Source: Segetibacter sp. (GTDB lineage: Bacteria; Bacteroidota; Bacteroidia; Chitinophagales; Chitinophagaceae). Taken from it: a stretch of 38,390 bases of DNA. Positions 30,536 through 38,390 of this stretch are shown piece by piece. Positions within the stretch are counted from its first letter, which is position 1. Each line of letters starts with the position of its first letter. Made by a program: the position numbers and the translations under genes. The stretch is taken from assembly GCA_028288485.1 (NCBI GenBank), contig JAQBNO010000005.1, positions 1-38,390 on the forward strand, written 5' to 3'. The notes below the pieces were generated by a model. It made no database searches and was not told where the DNA came from. It saw only the letters and a list, made by a program, of their open reading frames with translations.

Positions 30536-31306
30536 CTAGTCAAAAGCACTCATTAGTTGTTCGGCTGCATTGCTAACAGTGTTTTTTGCTGTAAGGCCTG
30601 AAAAAATCTTTTCCAGACTGTAATTGCCTTGTTGCTGCTTTAGTTCTTCGAAACTTCCGTCGGCAACCACTACGCCATCATCGATCAATACGATGCGGTC
30701 GCTTACTTTTTCAACCACATCCATCATATGACTACAGTAAAATATTGTTTTGCCTTCTATAGAAAGTTTGCTGATAAGCTCTTTAATAATGATGACGCTG
30801 TTTGCATCAAGACCACTTAAAGGTTCATCCAGGATAATGATATCAGGATTGTGTAAAAGCCCGGAAGTTATCAAAACCTTTTGTTTCATGCCCTTGCTGA
30901 AGGTGTCCATCCTTTGGTGGATGTTTCCTTCCAGCCCAAAGGCCGACATCATTTTTATGATCCGTTCCCCGGCTATAGCGGCATCAAGATTATATAGGTC
31001 GGCCATAAAACCAAGGAACTCTGCCGGTGTAAGTACATCGTATAATTCTGCTAATTCAGGTACATAACCTATTACGCTTTTTGCGGCGATAATATCATCT
31101 TTAAGGTTAATGCCTTTTAAAAAAACTTCGCCTTCGTAATCACTAATGAGCCCGCACAATATTTTAACGGTAGTGCTTTTACCTGCGCCGTTTGGCCCGA
31201 TATAACCAATCACCTGCCCGGGATAGATATCCAGGTTTATTCCTTTGAGCACCTGTTTATCACCATAACTTTTATATACGTTCTTTAGGCTTATAATAGG
31301 TCCCAT
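30536..31306 (-). CDS. ABC transporter ATP-binding protein (CcmA/export type)
   Basis: The 256-residue ATPase has Walker A GPNGAGKST at 37-45, signature FSKGMKQK at 136-143, Walker B IIILDEP ending near 162, the D-loop SGLD and the switch His193 in FYCSHMMD. The variant FSKGMKQK signature is typical of exporters of the CcmA type. It would power the permease encoded just downstream. All motifs are intact. Confidence 0.94.
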   Translation of the reverse strand: MGPIISLKNVYKSYGDKQVLKGINLDIYPGQVIGYIGPNGAGKSTTVKILCGLISDYEGEVFLKGINLKDDIIAAKSVIGYVPELAELYDVLTPAEFLGFMADLYNLDAAIAGERIIKMMSAFGLEGNIHQRMDTFSKGMKQKVLITSGLLHNPDIIILDEPLSGLDANSVIIIKELISKLSIEGKTIFYCSHMMDVVEKVSDRIVLIDDGVVVADGSFEELKQQQGNYSLEKIFSGLTAKNTVSNAAEQLMSAFD

Positions 31307-31501
31307 TGTTCAGGTTTGTGATACAATATGGCGTTTTATCGCGTTACTTCCACGCTTTTTTTTAGAAAAGCACATTTAATTTCGTTTCCACTCTTCTCCT
31401 TCCACCTGGCATAAGTGCTGTTAAACTGCTGTCCGTTCAGGCGCAAATACGAGGTTGAGAAAACTTTGTTGAACCGCAACTAACCACCACCTTCCTGCGA
31501 T

Positions 31502-31975
31502 TTATTCTTTCCACTTTCTATAAGGGTTAATAGATAAGTTAGAGCTATAGTATTTCTTTTCACCCGTTACTTCCTTGTCAATAAAAGGTGGCAGGTCAAA
31601 TTGCTCCTGTTCGCCACGCAACTCAATTTCAGCAGTAAGGAGTCCTTCATTGTCGTCCAGGAATTCATCAACTTCCCAGAGCTTGCCGGCAAACTTAACT
31701 TTGTATCTTATTTTACTAATTGTTGTGATACAAAAATTGTCCAGAAGTTCTTTAGCATCCTTTGTTGGAATTGCGTATTCAAACTCAGGTCTTGACATAC
31801 CTACAGCAAGTCCTTTAATCGTAAGGTAACCCTGCTTGTCGGTAAGCCTTATCCTGATCGTCTTGTTTGGATCGGTTAAAATATAACCCTGCCTGTAAAA
31901 TGTGCCTTCGACTTTTTCAAAGTCCTTCCACTTGTCCTTATTCACTAAATATTTTCTTTCAATCTCTACTCCCAT
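31502..31975 (-). CDS. CYTH-domain protein (adenylate cyclase class IV/triphosphatase fold)
   Basis: I chose the ATG at 31975 so that the protein starts MGVEIERKYLV, placing the defining ExExK motif (Glu4-Ile-Glu6-Arg-Lys8) at the very N-terminus as usual. Other tunnel residues follow in KTIRIRLTDKQGYLTIKG, KIRYKV and WEVDEFLDDNEGLLTAEIEL. The 157-residue protein should be an inorganic triphosphatase or related phosphohydrolase; a cyclase role is less likely. Confidence 0.9.
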   Translation of the reverse strand: MGVEIERKYLVNKDKWKDFEKVEGTFYRQGYILTDPNKTIRIRLTDKQGYLTIKGLAVGMSRPEFEYAIPTKDAKELLDNFCITTISKIRYKVKFAGKLWEVDEFLDDNEGLLTAEIELRGEQEQFDLPPFIDKEVTGEKKYYSSNLSINPYRKWKE

Positions 31976-32459
31976 AAAGTGTTTATATTCCATGCCGTTT
32001 ACTTAACAATGTCAACCTGAACTCGTCAAAACGTTCAATTCCTCCTATCGTTAATAAGGCTTCAACATGCTCAGCCTGCCTTCGTATTAAACCCTACGTC
32101 AACGACAATTGACTTATTATGAATTATTCACCACAACTTTTTCTGTCCTGCCCCCCGCGAAAATAGTATTACCGGGCTTTACAATTCTACAATAAAAATT
32201 TCTGCCGGCCAGAGATGGAAAGACACTTGTTTTTGCCGAAGTGAGCGTTGCGGCACAAGTGAGTGACACAACGATGTTGACAGTAGTACCACAGCTAAGT
32301 ACAAAAAATGCTGTATCCTTAAAAGCTTCCGTTTTCCATAGCCTCATTCTTGTGTTGCTTCGCGACAAGAGGCGATACTTATATAACTTTGGGCATCTTT
32401 TTCTATAATCCTCCATCTTAATACCTGCAGTTTAAATAAAGGGTGCTCTTTACCATCGC
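31976..32459. other. Intergenic region with repeat variants
   Basis: It contains a clear inverted copy of the dispersed repeat (32253-32276). A more degenerate segment near 32330-32365 reads ttttccatagcctcattc and continues with gttgcttcgcgac. Frames across it are made from these repeats and are not treated as genes. Confidence 0.55.
32253..32276 (-). repeat. Dispersed repeat, variant form, inverted
   Basis: The minus strand reads catcgttgtgtcactcactt followed by gtgc. It differs at two of 24 positions from the plus-strand variant at 34200-34223. The two variants flank the amidohydrolase gene in opposite orientations. Confidence 0.75.
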
Positions 32460-34013
32460 TCACCTCAGGGTCTGCCCATTTCTAACCATGTTATGTACGC
32501 CATCTTTAACAGTCACCTTCCCGTTCACCAAAACATACTTAAAACCCCTGGTGTATTGGTGCGGCTTCTCAAAGGTCGACAAGTCCTGTACCTCTTTGTC
32601 ATTAAATACCAGTATGTCGGCAGCATAACCTTCTTTCAGTAATCCCCTGTCTTTTAACTTGAACCTTTGTGCAGGTAACGAAGTCATTCTCCTGATTGCT
32701 TCTTCAAGACTGATCACTTTTTCATCTCTTACGTATTTTGCAAGTACCCGTGCATTGGTTCCATATCCCCTGGGGTGCGGTACGCCTTTATTAAAGATAC
32801 GAATACTCGCGTCGGAAGCGAACATATTGAAAGGATACTGCATGATCAGTTTTACATCCTCTTCGCTCATTCCGTGAAACACCATCCCTGCCCCACCCTG
32901 CTCCATCATTTCCACGATTGTTTCCGCTTCAGTATCTGCCCGATGCTTACGCCCTTTCATCAAATTTACCTGTTCAATGCTTTTGCCGTTGAAAGTAGAA
33001 TCAGCCTTGAACGATGCAACCACGGGAAAGCTGAAATGCTTTAGTTTGCGCCTGCGCAGTTTACTGATCATGTATTCTTTTACCTGTTTTCTTACGTCCG
33101 GCCTTTGAAGTCGTGCATTGATAGAGTCCTGCCCGTCCGAAAGTACCCATTCAGGCAATAAAGTACTTAACGATGTGCTGCTTGCCGTGTAAGGATATTG
33201 GTCAATAGTTACATCCAATCCCTGGTTCCTGGCTGCAATGACTATATCCAGGGTCTCATGCGACCTACCCCAGTTTTGCTGGCCACTTAATTTAAAATGC
33301 GATATTTCAACAGGCATTCCGGCTTCTCTTCCCACCCGCAACGCTTCATTGATCGCATAAACAACACTGTCTGCTTCGTCCCTTATGTGTGATGCATAAA
33401 CACCATTGTAGGCCGCAGCAACTTTTGCAAGTTCCACTACCTCGCTGGTCTTCGAATACGTGCCGGGAATATAAATAAGCCCTGTAGAGAAGCCAACTGC
33501 ACCGTCTTTCATCGCCTGCTCCACCAGGCTTTTCATACTGTTAAACTCATCTGCCGACGGCTCGCGGTTTGCCGTTCCCATAACCGCTTTTCTTACATCG
33601 TTATGGCCGATCAATGAAGCTACATTTATAGAAAGTTTTACGCTGTCAAGTTTCATAAAGTACTTATTCAAGTCAACAACCGATGAGCCACAATTGCCGG
33701 TTACAACACTCGTTACACCATCATAAATAAAATTACTGGCTTCAGGGTTCGCCATTTCATCGCCTTCAATATGGGTATGAACATCAATGAAACCCGGCGT
33801 TACATACATACCGGAAGCATCAATCTCTTTGTCAGCCGCCAGGTTTTTAAGCTTGCCAATTTTTACAATACGGCCTTCCTTTATTGCAACGTCTGCCAGG
33901 TACCACGAGTTGCCTGTACCATCCAATATCTTACCATTCCTTATAATTATATCCACACGGTTTTCGGGGTGGTTTACGAAGGAAAGTAACAATAACGCGA
34001 ACAGGAATCTCAT
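32460..34013 (-). CDS. Exported D-aminoacylase/N-acyl-D-amino-acid deacylase-like amidohydrolase
   Basis: The 517-residue protein begins with a short signal-like segment (MRFLFALLLLSFVNHPENRV). Amidohydrolase motifs follow: IIRNGKILDGTGNSWYLADV, the metal pair His79/His81 in VTPGFIDVHTHIEGDE, and the family cysteine in VTGNCGSS (Cys108). Further motifs are YASHIRDEADSV, EISHFKLSGQQNWG and the C-terminal RMTSLPAQRFKLKDRGLLKE. D-aminoacylases cleave N-acyl groups from D-amino acids with zinc; dipeptide or hydantoin substrates are alternatives. Repeat variants flank both ends. Confidence 0.9.
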   Translation of the reverse strand: MRFLFALLLLSFVNHPENRVDIIIRNGKILDGTGNSWYLADVAIKEGRIVKIGKLKNLAADKEIDASGMYVTPGFIDVHTHIEGDEMANPEASNFIYDGVTSVVTGNCGSSVVDLNKYFMKLDSVKLSINVASLIGHNDVRKAVMGTANREPSADEFNSMKSLVEQAMKDGAVGFSTGLIYIPGTYSKTSEVVELAKVAAAYNGVYASHIRDEADSVVYAINEALRVGREAGMPVEISHFKLSGQQNWGRSHETLDIVIAARNQGLDVTIDQYPYTASSTSLSTLLPEWVLSDGQDSINARLQRPDVRKQVKEYMISKLRRRKLKHFSFPVVASFKADSTFNGKSIEQVNLMKGRKHRADTEAETIVEMMEQGGAGMVFHGMSEEDVKLIMQYPFNMFASDASIRIFNKGVPHPRGYGTNARVLAKYVRDEKVISLEEAIRRMTSLPAQRFKLKDRGLLKEGYAADILVFNDKEVQDLSTFEKPHQYTRGFKYVLVNGKVTVKDGVHNMVRNGQTLR

Positions 34014-34359
34014 GCAATAAGTTTGAGCCGAAGATAAATAACATCTGAATTACTTCATCAAAGGTCTCCTTTACATTCTACATGCGGCGCCGGGCAGTTG
34101 ATGAAACATTGCAGGAGACAGTTTGATATAACCTGTTACCAGCAAAAACTAAAACCTGCTTGAGAAGAATTTGGTTACAATCGTTGGTGCAATCTTCTAC
34201 ATCGTTGTGTCACTCCCTTGTACCGCATTTTCAATATTCAGCCTTTTTTACCGGGGAATAAAATGAAAGTTTAGATAATTACGGTCACATTGGCCGAACA
34301 AAAATGAGGAACGGTTTTTAAGCAAGAGAAAATAATCAAAATTGGTAAAATAAAATTGT
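34014..34359. other. Intergenic region with a repeat variant
   Basis: Divergent space between the amidohydrolase (minus) and the SDR gene (plus). It carries the repeat variant at 34200-34223. I see no regulon-type palindrome with a -7 box here. Confidence 0.5.
34200..34223 (+). repeat. Dispersed repeat, variant form
   Basis: The segment catcgttgtgtcactcccttg followed by tac shares 20 of 24 positions with the form at 12118-12141. The differences are mostly C/T or G/A transitions. Confidence 0.75.
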
Positions 34360-35196
34360 ATGAGTAAAGTATGGTTTATAACCGGCTGTTCAACCGGGTT
34401 TGGTCGCGAACTTGCTACCAATGCATTAGCGGCAGGACATAAAGTAGTTGTAACAGCCCGTAAAACAGGTGATATAAAGGATATTGTAAAAAGCTTTCCA
34501 GAAACTTCTGTTGCAGTTCAATTAGATGTAACAAAAGCTGATGAGATCCACAGCTCAGTACAACAGGCTATGGAAAAGTTTGGACGGATCGACGTTTTGG
34601 TAAACAACGCCGGCATTGGTTATTTTGGCGCAATAGAAGAAAGCGAAGAAGAGGAAGTGCGGCGCATGTTTGAGATTAACTTTTTCGGCCTGGCTAATAT
34701 GACCAAAGAAGTGTTGCCAATCATGCGTAAACAAAAAAGCGGGCACATTGTAAACATATCCTCAATTGGCGGTTTAGTTGGCTTCCCGGCTGTTGGTTTT
34801 TATAACGCTACCAAGTTTGCTGTCGATGGTTTTTCTGAATCCCTGTCGAAAGAAACCGCACCTTTAGGCATAAACGTAACTGTTATTGCTCCCAGTGGTT
34901 TCCGTACCGACTGGGCAGGGCGATCTGCAAATAACAGCAAAATTGTGATTGAAGATTATGCTACAACTGCAGGACAAAATAGAAACAATATCCGTGGTTA
35001 CAGCGGTAACCAGCCCGGTGATCCGGTTCGTGCGGCTAAAGCCATCATCAAAGCGGTAGAATCAGAAAACCCACCACTTCGTTTATTGCTGGGTGCAGGA
35101 GCCTTAAAAGGCGCCCGAAATAAGATCAATGAACTTAAGAAAGACATTGATGCATGGGAAGAAACAACGTTAGGAGCCGATGCTCCTAAACAGTAA
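34360..35196 (+). CDS. Short-chain dehydrogenase/reductase (SDR)
   Basis: The 278-residue classical SDR has the cofactor motif TGCSTGFG (8-15), VNNAG (81-85), and catalytic Ser134/135 in VNISSIGG with Tyr148 and Lys152 in FYNATKFAVDGF. Arg34 in VVTARK after the second strand suggests NADP preference. The substrate cannot be assigned. It ends at a convergent terminator shared with the VOC gene. Confidence 0.93.
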   Translation: MSKVWFITGCSTGFGRELATNALAAGHKVVVTARKTGDIKDIVKSFPETSVAVQLDVTKADEIHSSVQQAMEKFGRIDVLVNNAGIGYFGAIEESEEEEVRRMFEINFFGLANMTKEVLPIMRKQKSGHIVNISSIGGLVGFPAVGFYNATKFAVDGFSESLSKETAPLGINVTVIAPSGFRTDWAGRSANNSKIVIEDYATTAGQNRNNIRGYSGNQPGDPVRAAKAIIKAVESENPPLRLLLGAGALKGARNKINELKKDIDAWEETTLGADAPKQ

Positions 35197-35225
35197 TTTT
35201 TAAACGCGTTGAAGTCTGAAAATAA

Positions 35226-35268
35226 AAAAGTAGTAACTGAATTAATTAATATTTATGTTACTACTTTT
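35226..35268. terminator. Bidirectional terminator between SDR and VOC genes
   Basis: Perfect 12-base arms AAAAGTAGTAAC (35226-35237) and GTTACTACTTTT (35257-35268) flank an A/T-rich 19-base loop. The A-run before and T-run after the stem suit termination in both directions for the two convergent genes. Confidence 0.78.
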
Positions 35269-35291
35269 CCATCTTGCCTAAAGCAACCTGA

Positions 35292-35675
35292 CTACGAGCC
35301 CGTTATTCTCCATGGGGGATTTTTCCTGTTATCACCTGCAAAATAGAGGATCAGTTGGTTGTTGTCGGGGTCTTTTAGTCTTGCTTCTCTCCAAAACCAC
35401 GGTTTTTCTGCAGGTAGCTCTTCAAAAACAAAACCTTTTTCTGTAAGGTGTTTTACTCGCTCATCTAATCTTTCAACTTCAAAATAAACCCATGCACCCT
35501 CGCTTTCCTGTTTTTTCTCTACCTGGTGTAAAGAGAATGTCACATCCCCTTGCGGACATTCAAATCTTGCATAACGTGGTAGCGCTTTTACAATTAATTT
35601 AAGTCCCAGGTCCTCATAAAATTGGATCGACCTTTCAACACTAGTAACGGGGATGGTTAGTTGATTTAAATTCAT
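35292..35675 (-). CDS. VOC-superfamily (glyoxalase-fold) protein
   Basis: The 127-residue protein shows the paired beta-alpha-beta-beta-beta modules of the vicinal-oxygen-chelate fold. The first is LNQLTIPVTSVERSIQFYED with a LGLKLIVKAL strand. The second is GAWVYFEVERLDERVKHLTE, ending RLKDPDNNQLILYFAGDN. The His usually found at the start of the first strand is replaced (Gln in LNQLTIP), so the metal site may be altered. The function could be isomerisation, dioxygenation or resistance; it is undetermined. Confidence 0.88.
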   Translation of the reverse strand: MNLNQLTIPVTSVERSIQFYEDLGLKLIVKALPRYARFECPQGDVTFSLHQVEKKQESEGAWVYFEVERLDERVKHLTEKGFVFEELPAEKPWFWREARLKDPDNNQLILYFAGDNRKNPPWRITGS

Positions 35676-36033
35676 ACTTTCCAGCCAGACGTTTTTAGAT
35701 GTAGAGTAACAAAGTTTATTGGCATAAATCCTATTGCATTTGATTCACCATTTCCTCTAAGCAAGAAAGGTATTGCCTATGGTTTTCAAGGCGCAAGCCG
35801 GGTAGCTTCGTTCATGCAAAGCAACTCTACAGATTTTTTTCACGACTTGTTTCCGAAACTGCTACCATGCTTTTGAAAGCCTTCCCCGATAAGCGGGCCT
35901 CGAGAATGAAACTTAAGATGTTCCTTATGTAATGACTGGTGTCGGGAAATATACAGATTTGGCAAGACTAAAGCAGAGTTGCTAATGCTATAAAACTTTA
36001 AATAACCGGGAAAACGATTTGATATTGCTGCGT
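35676..36033. other. Intergenic region, nothing recognised
   Basis: No frame with protein character and no clear promoter or terminator. It separates the VOC gene from the 3' end of the formylglycine-generating-enzyme gene. Confidence 0.5.
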
Positions 36034-37116
36034 TTATTTATCCTTTACGCACCTGAAGCCCAGGTTATTACTGGCACTGTTTATTTCGCCTTTTCCGCGG
36101 CTGCCGGCTTTGTATCTTATGCAATAATCATCGCTACATAAGAAAGAACCCCCTCTTTGTACGCGTTTTACAGTACCCGGCTCATCAGGATCATTGCTGT
36201 CTTGCGGACCTTTTGGATTAGTAGCGGGGCTATTTTTATAATAGTCAGGACGGTAAAAATCCTGGCACCACTCCCATACATTTCCGTCCAAATCGTACAA
36301 TCCAAAAGTGTTGGCAGGAAATGATTTGACGGGGGCCAGTGTTTTGTAACCGTCTTCCAGTCTATTGTTGTCGGGGAAGCTTCCCTGGAAAATATTGGCA
36401 ACCCATTTTCCACCGGGCTTTTTTTCGCTGCCCCAATAATAAATTGAATTATTTTTTCCACCCCCACGTGCCGCAAATTCCCATTCTGCTTCGGTTGGTA
36501 ATCGTTTACCTGCCCATTTTGCGTATGCTTCAGCATCGGTATAGCTTACCTGTACTACGGGCTCATTCTCCTTTCCTTTTATAGAACTTGCTGGTCCTTC
36601 AGGATGCTTCCAGTTTGCATTAGGAAGGTATTTCCACCAGCTCATAGGGTTATCGAGGGAAACTTTATGATTCGGAGGACTAAATACGGCAGAACCCGGC
36701 ACAAGTTGTTCGGCAGGAACGCCAGGGAAATCAGCAGGATTTAAAGGGCTTTCTGCTACAGTTAAATAACCCGTCGCCTTCACAAATTTTTCGAATTGCG
36801 CGTTGGTTACTTCACTTTCATCCATATAAAACCCTTTTACTGTAACAGCATGAATGGGTAGCGCATCAGCAAATTCCCCGCTTCCCATTTGAAAAGTGCC
36901 TCCGGGGATCCAAATCATTTTATCAGTATTCCTGTCTCTATCACTAGCTTCTACTGACGCTGCCGCAACTGCAGACGGCCTCGATGGTGGCTTGCATAAT
37001 GCGGCATGATCTGCTTTTTTCCGGGTTACATTGGCAGTATCGTTCTGCTTACACGCATAGGTAAAAATGACCACGACAGTAAAAAAAATAAACTTTGAAA
37101 GCGCTTGTAATTCCAT
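36034..37116 (-). CDS. Formylglycine-generating enzyme (SUMF1) family lipoprotein
   Basis: The 360-residue protein has an N-terminal hydrophobic segment ending FTYAC, a plausible lipobox with Cys22. An FGE-sulfatase domain follows (MIWIPGGTFQMGSGEFADAL, GFYMDESEVTNAQFEKFVKA, AGKRLPTEAEWEFAARGG, LDGNVWEWCQDFYRPDYY). Near the C-terminus GGSFLCSDDYC contains Cys327 and Cys332, matching the two active-site cysteines of true formylglycine-generating enzymes (human Cys336/Cys341). It also has NLGFRC at the end. Such enzymes convert a sulfatase Cys to formylglycine using O2 and copper. No sulfatase is in the window. Many bacterial relatives lack the cysteines; this one keeps them. Confidence 0.9.
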   Translation of the reverse strand: MELQALSKFIFFTVVVIFTYACKQNDTANVTRKKADHAALCKPPSRPSAVAAASVEASDRDRNTDKMIWIPGGTFQMGSGEFADALPIHAVTVKGFYMDESEVTNAQFEKFVKATGYLTVAESPLNPADFPGVPAEQLVPGSAVFSPPNHKVSLDNPMSWWKYLPNANWKHPEGPASSIKGKENEPVVQVSYTDAEAYAKWAGKRLPTEAEWEFAARGGGKNNSIYYWGSEKKPGGKWVANIFQGSFPDNNRLEDGYKTLAPVKSFPANTFGLYDLDGNVWEWCQDFYRPDYYKNSPATNPKGPQDSNDPDEPGTVKRVQRGGSFLCSDDYCIRYKAGSRGKGEINSASNNLGFRCVKDK

Positions 37117-37442
37117 ATCCTTAATAAATTTCTATACCTGTTCGATACTCTTACAGTACAATTGTTGAACTATTGGCGAAGCAAATTAGCTCAATAAAAC
37201 TCCCTGAAGTACAAGAGTGTCCCTATAAGCCTGCTGCTGATGTCTCGTTAATTACAACTTGAAATAAATTTGCTAAACCAAAAGCTTAGAGTCAAACCTT
37301 TGCGCAAAATGGATGATTAATCCAGACAAGAGTGTGGTTCTGTCAGCTAATTGAGTTTTAAATTGACCGATGGAGGTCTTATAGAAGAGTAAACTTACTA
37401 GAGCTGACAGGCAAGAGCTTTTGATTTTATAAAAGCAAAGTT
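37117..37442. other. Intergenic region and probable left end of an IS110-type element
   Basis: A partial repeat core gtacaagagtg lies at 37209-37219. Bases 37340-37348 (CTGTCAGCT) and 37402-37410 (AGCTGACAG) are perfect complements 53 bases apart, just upstream of the transposase. In IS110 elements this non-coding end can encode the bridge RNA, so a structured RNA is possible here. Confidence 0.45.
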
Positions 37443-38390
37443 ATGAGCAAAAAAACAGAGAAAAAAACATCAGTAAAAACGGGGAACAAGACAGAGAAAA
37501 AAAACATTGTAACAATGGCATTGGTAAATCCACATGCAGCAGGAATAGACATTTCTGATAAGGAACATGTTGTGGCGGTATGGGAAAATGCTTGTGAAGA
37601 ACGTGTAAGAAAGTTTGGATCTATGACATGCGATTTACTATCAATAGTGGCATGGCTAAAAGAATGTCTTATTGAGACTGTTGCGATGGAAAGCACAGGA
37701 GTTTATTGGAAACCTTTATTCAGTGTGCTTGTGCGTGAGGCGTTTGAAGTATACCTGGTAAATTCTAAACATGTAAAAATGTAACCGAACGCAAAACAAA
37801 TGAAGATGATGCAATGTGGATACAGGAGCTTCACAGTTCCGGCTTACTGAAAAGTTCTTATTTACCGATGACGAGCAGGACGCGTTACGTACGCTGGTAA
37901 GATATCGCAGAACGATATTGCAGGACAGCAGCCGATTTATAAATCGCATGCAGAAGTCACTGGAACTGATGAACATTAAATTCCATACCGTTATTAGTGA
38001 CATTGTAGGTGAAACGGCGAAGGCTGTTGTAGAGGCAATTATTGGAGGGGAGCGTAATGCGGAAAACTTTCTGCCTCTCATACGTAAGACGATAAAGGCC
38101 GATCATGAAACTATTAGAAAATCTTTAGAGGGAAACTGGCGGGATGAGCATCTTTTTACGTTAAAAGAAAGCTATGAGTTTTATAAAATGTACCAGCAGC
38201 GCCTTAAGGAATTTGATAAAGAAATAGAGAAGCAATTGCAGTGCTATGAAGCCAAATGCAATGAAGGAGTAATAGAACCTAAAAAAGCGGATGCTGACAA
38301 AAGGAATGCGCAGAACTCTAAGGGTGCCAAAAAGCTGAAGCTGAAGAAAAAGAAGGACAAGAACCATCCATCTTTTGATGTAAGAGGGTT
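37443..38390 (+). mobile_element. IS110-family transposase, frameshifted twice and cut by the window end
   Basis: The N-terminal RuvC-like DEDD domain is visible: AAGIDISDKEHVVAVWEN with the first Asp, and ETVAMESTGVYWKPLF with the Glu. The frame stops at 37782-37784, after NSKHVKM. A one-base shift near 37780 gives NVTERKTNEDDAMWIQELHS. A second near 37868 gives DDEQDALRTLVRYRRTILQD and SLELMNIKFHTVISDIVG. These are the expected next parts of an IS110 transposase, up to a Lys-rich region at the window end. The C-terminal Ser-containing domain lies outside. Two single-base losses suggest an inactive copy, though sequencing error or programmed shifting cannot be excluded. Confidence 0.85.

Noticed and set aside
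32117-32416. Minus-strand frame of 99 codons before the CYTH gene
   Set aside because: It consists largely of two degenerate repeat copies, with no recognisable domain.

Overview
The window comes from a member of the Bacteroidota, most likely a Chitinophagaceae-type soil or freshwater bacterium. The evidence is the fused ccoNO oxidase subunit, a CcoP with a single haem motif, promoters with the Bacteroidota -7 element TAnnTTTG, weak Shine-Dalgarno use and the overall protein style. There is no rRNA, tRNA or CRISPR array that I can see.

Region 1 (1-12000) is a cbb3-type high-affinity cytochrome oxidase locus read on the minus strand. In transcription order it holds the copper P-type ATPase ccoI, ccoS, the ccoNO fusion, ccoQ, ccoP, ccoG, ccoH (fixH), a TauE/SafE-like membrane protein, a YceI-family secreted protein and the start of an exported protein cut by the window edge. 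Two plus-strand insertions interrupt it: a decayed DUF4258/YgiT toxin-antitoxin-like module between ccoI and ccoS, and an ORF6N-domain gene between ccoG and ccoH.

Region 2 (12000-19100) holds an uncharacterised 129-residue protein, a small cupin, a badly broken cation P-type ATPase pseudogene, and a signalling block. That block is a soluble PAS histidine kinase, a response regulator whose output half is a Crp/Fnr-type cNMP-fold plus winged helix, and a tandem universal stress protein.

Region 3 (19700-37100) is ordinary metabolism and transport: saccharopine dehydrogenase, a 2H phosphoesterase, an AI-2E family permease, LipB, an esterase, an APC permease, a Cys/Met-type PLP enzyme, an ABC exporter pair, a CYTH protein, a D-aminoacylase-like amidohydrolase, an SDR, a VOC protein and a formylglycine-generating-enzyme homologue. 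The window ends in an IS110-type transposase with two frameshifts.

The main discovery is a small regulon visible directly in the DNA. Six promoters (yceI, ccoH, ccoS, ccoI, the 129-aa gene and the stress protein) each carry a Crp/Fnr-geometry palindrome, TGAC-N5-TCA, whose centre lies exactly 58.5 bases from the last base of a perfect TAnnTTTG -7 box. The response-regulator/Crp fusion encoded between these targets, with its FixL-like PAS kinase, is the natural candidate regulator. It would be a condensed FixL-FixJ-FixK circuit for microaerobic respiration. Separately, a family of roughly 24-bp repeats is scattered through the intergenic spaces.
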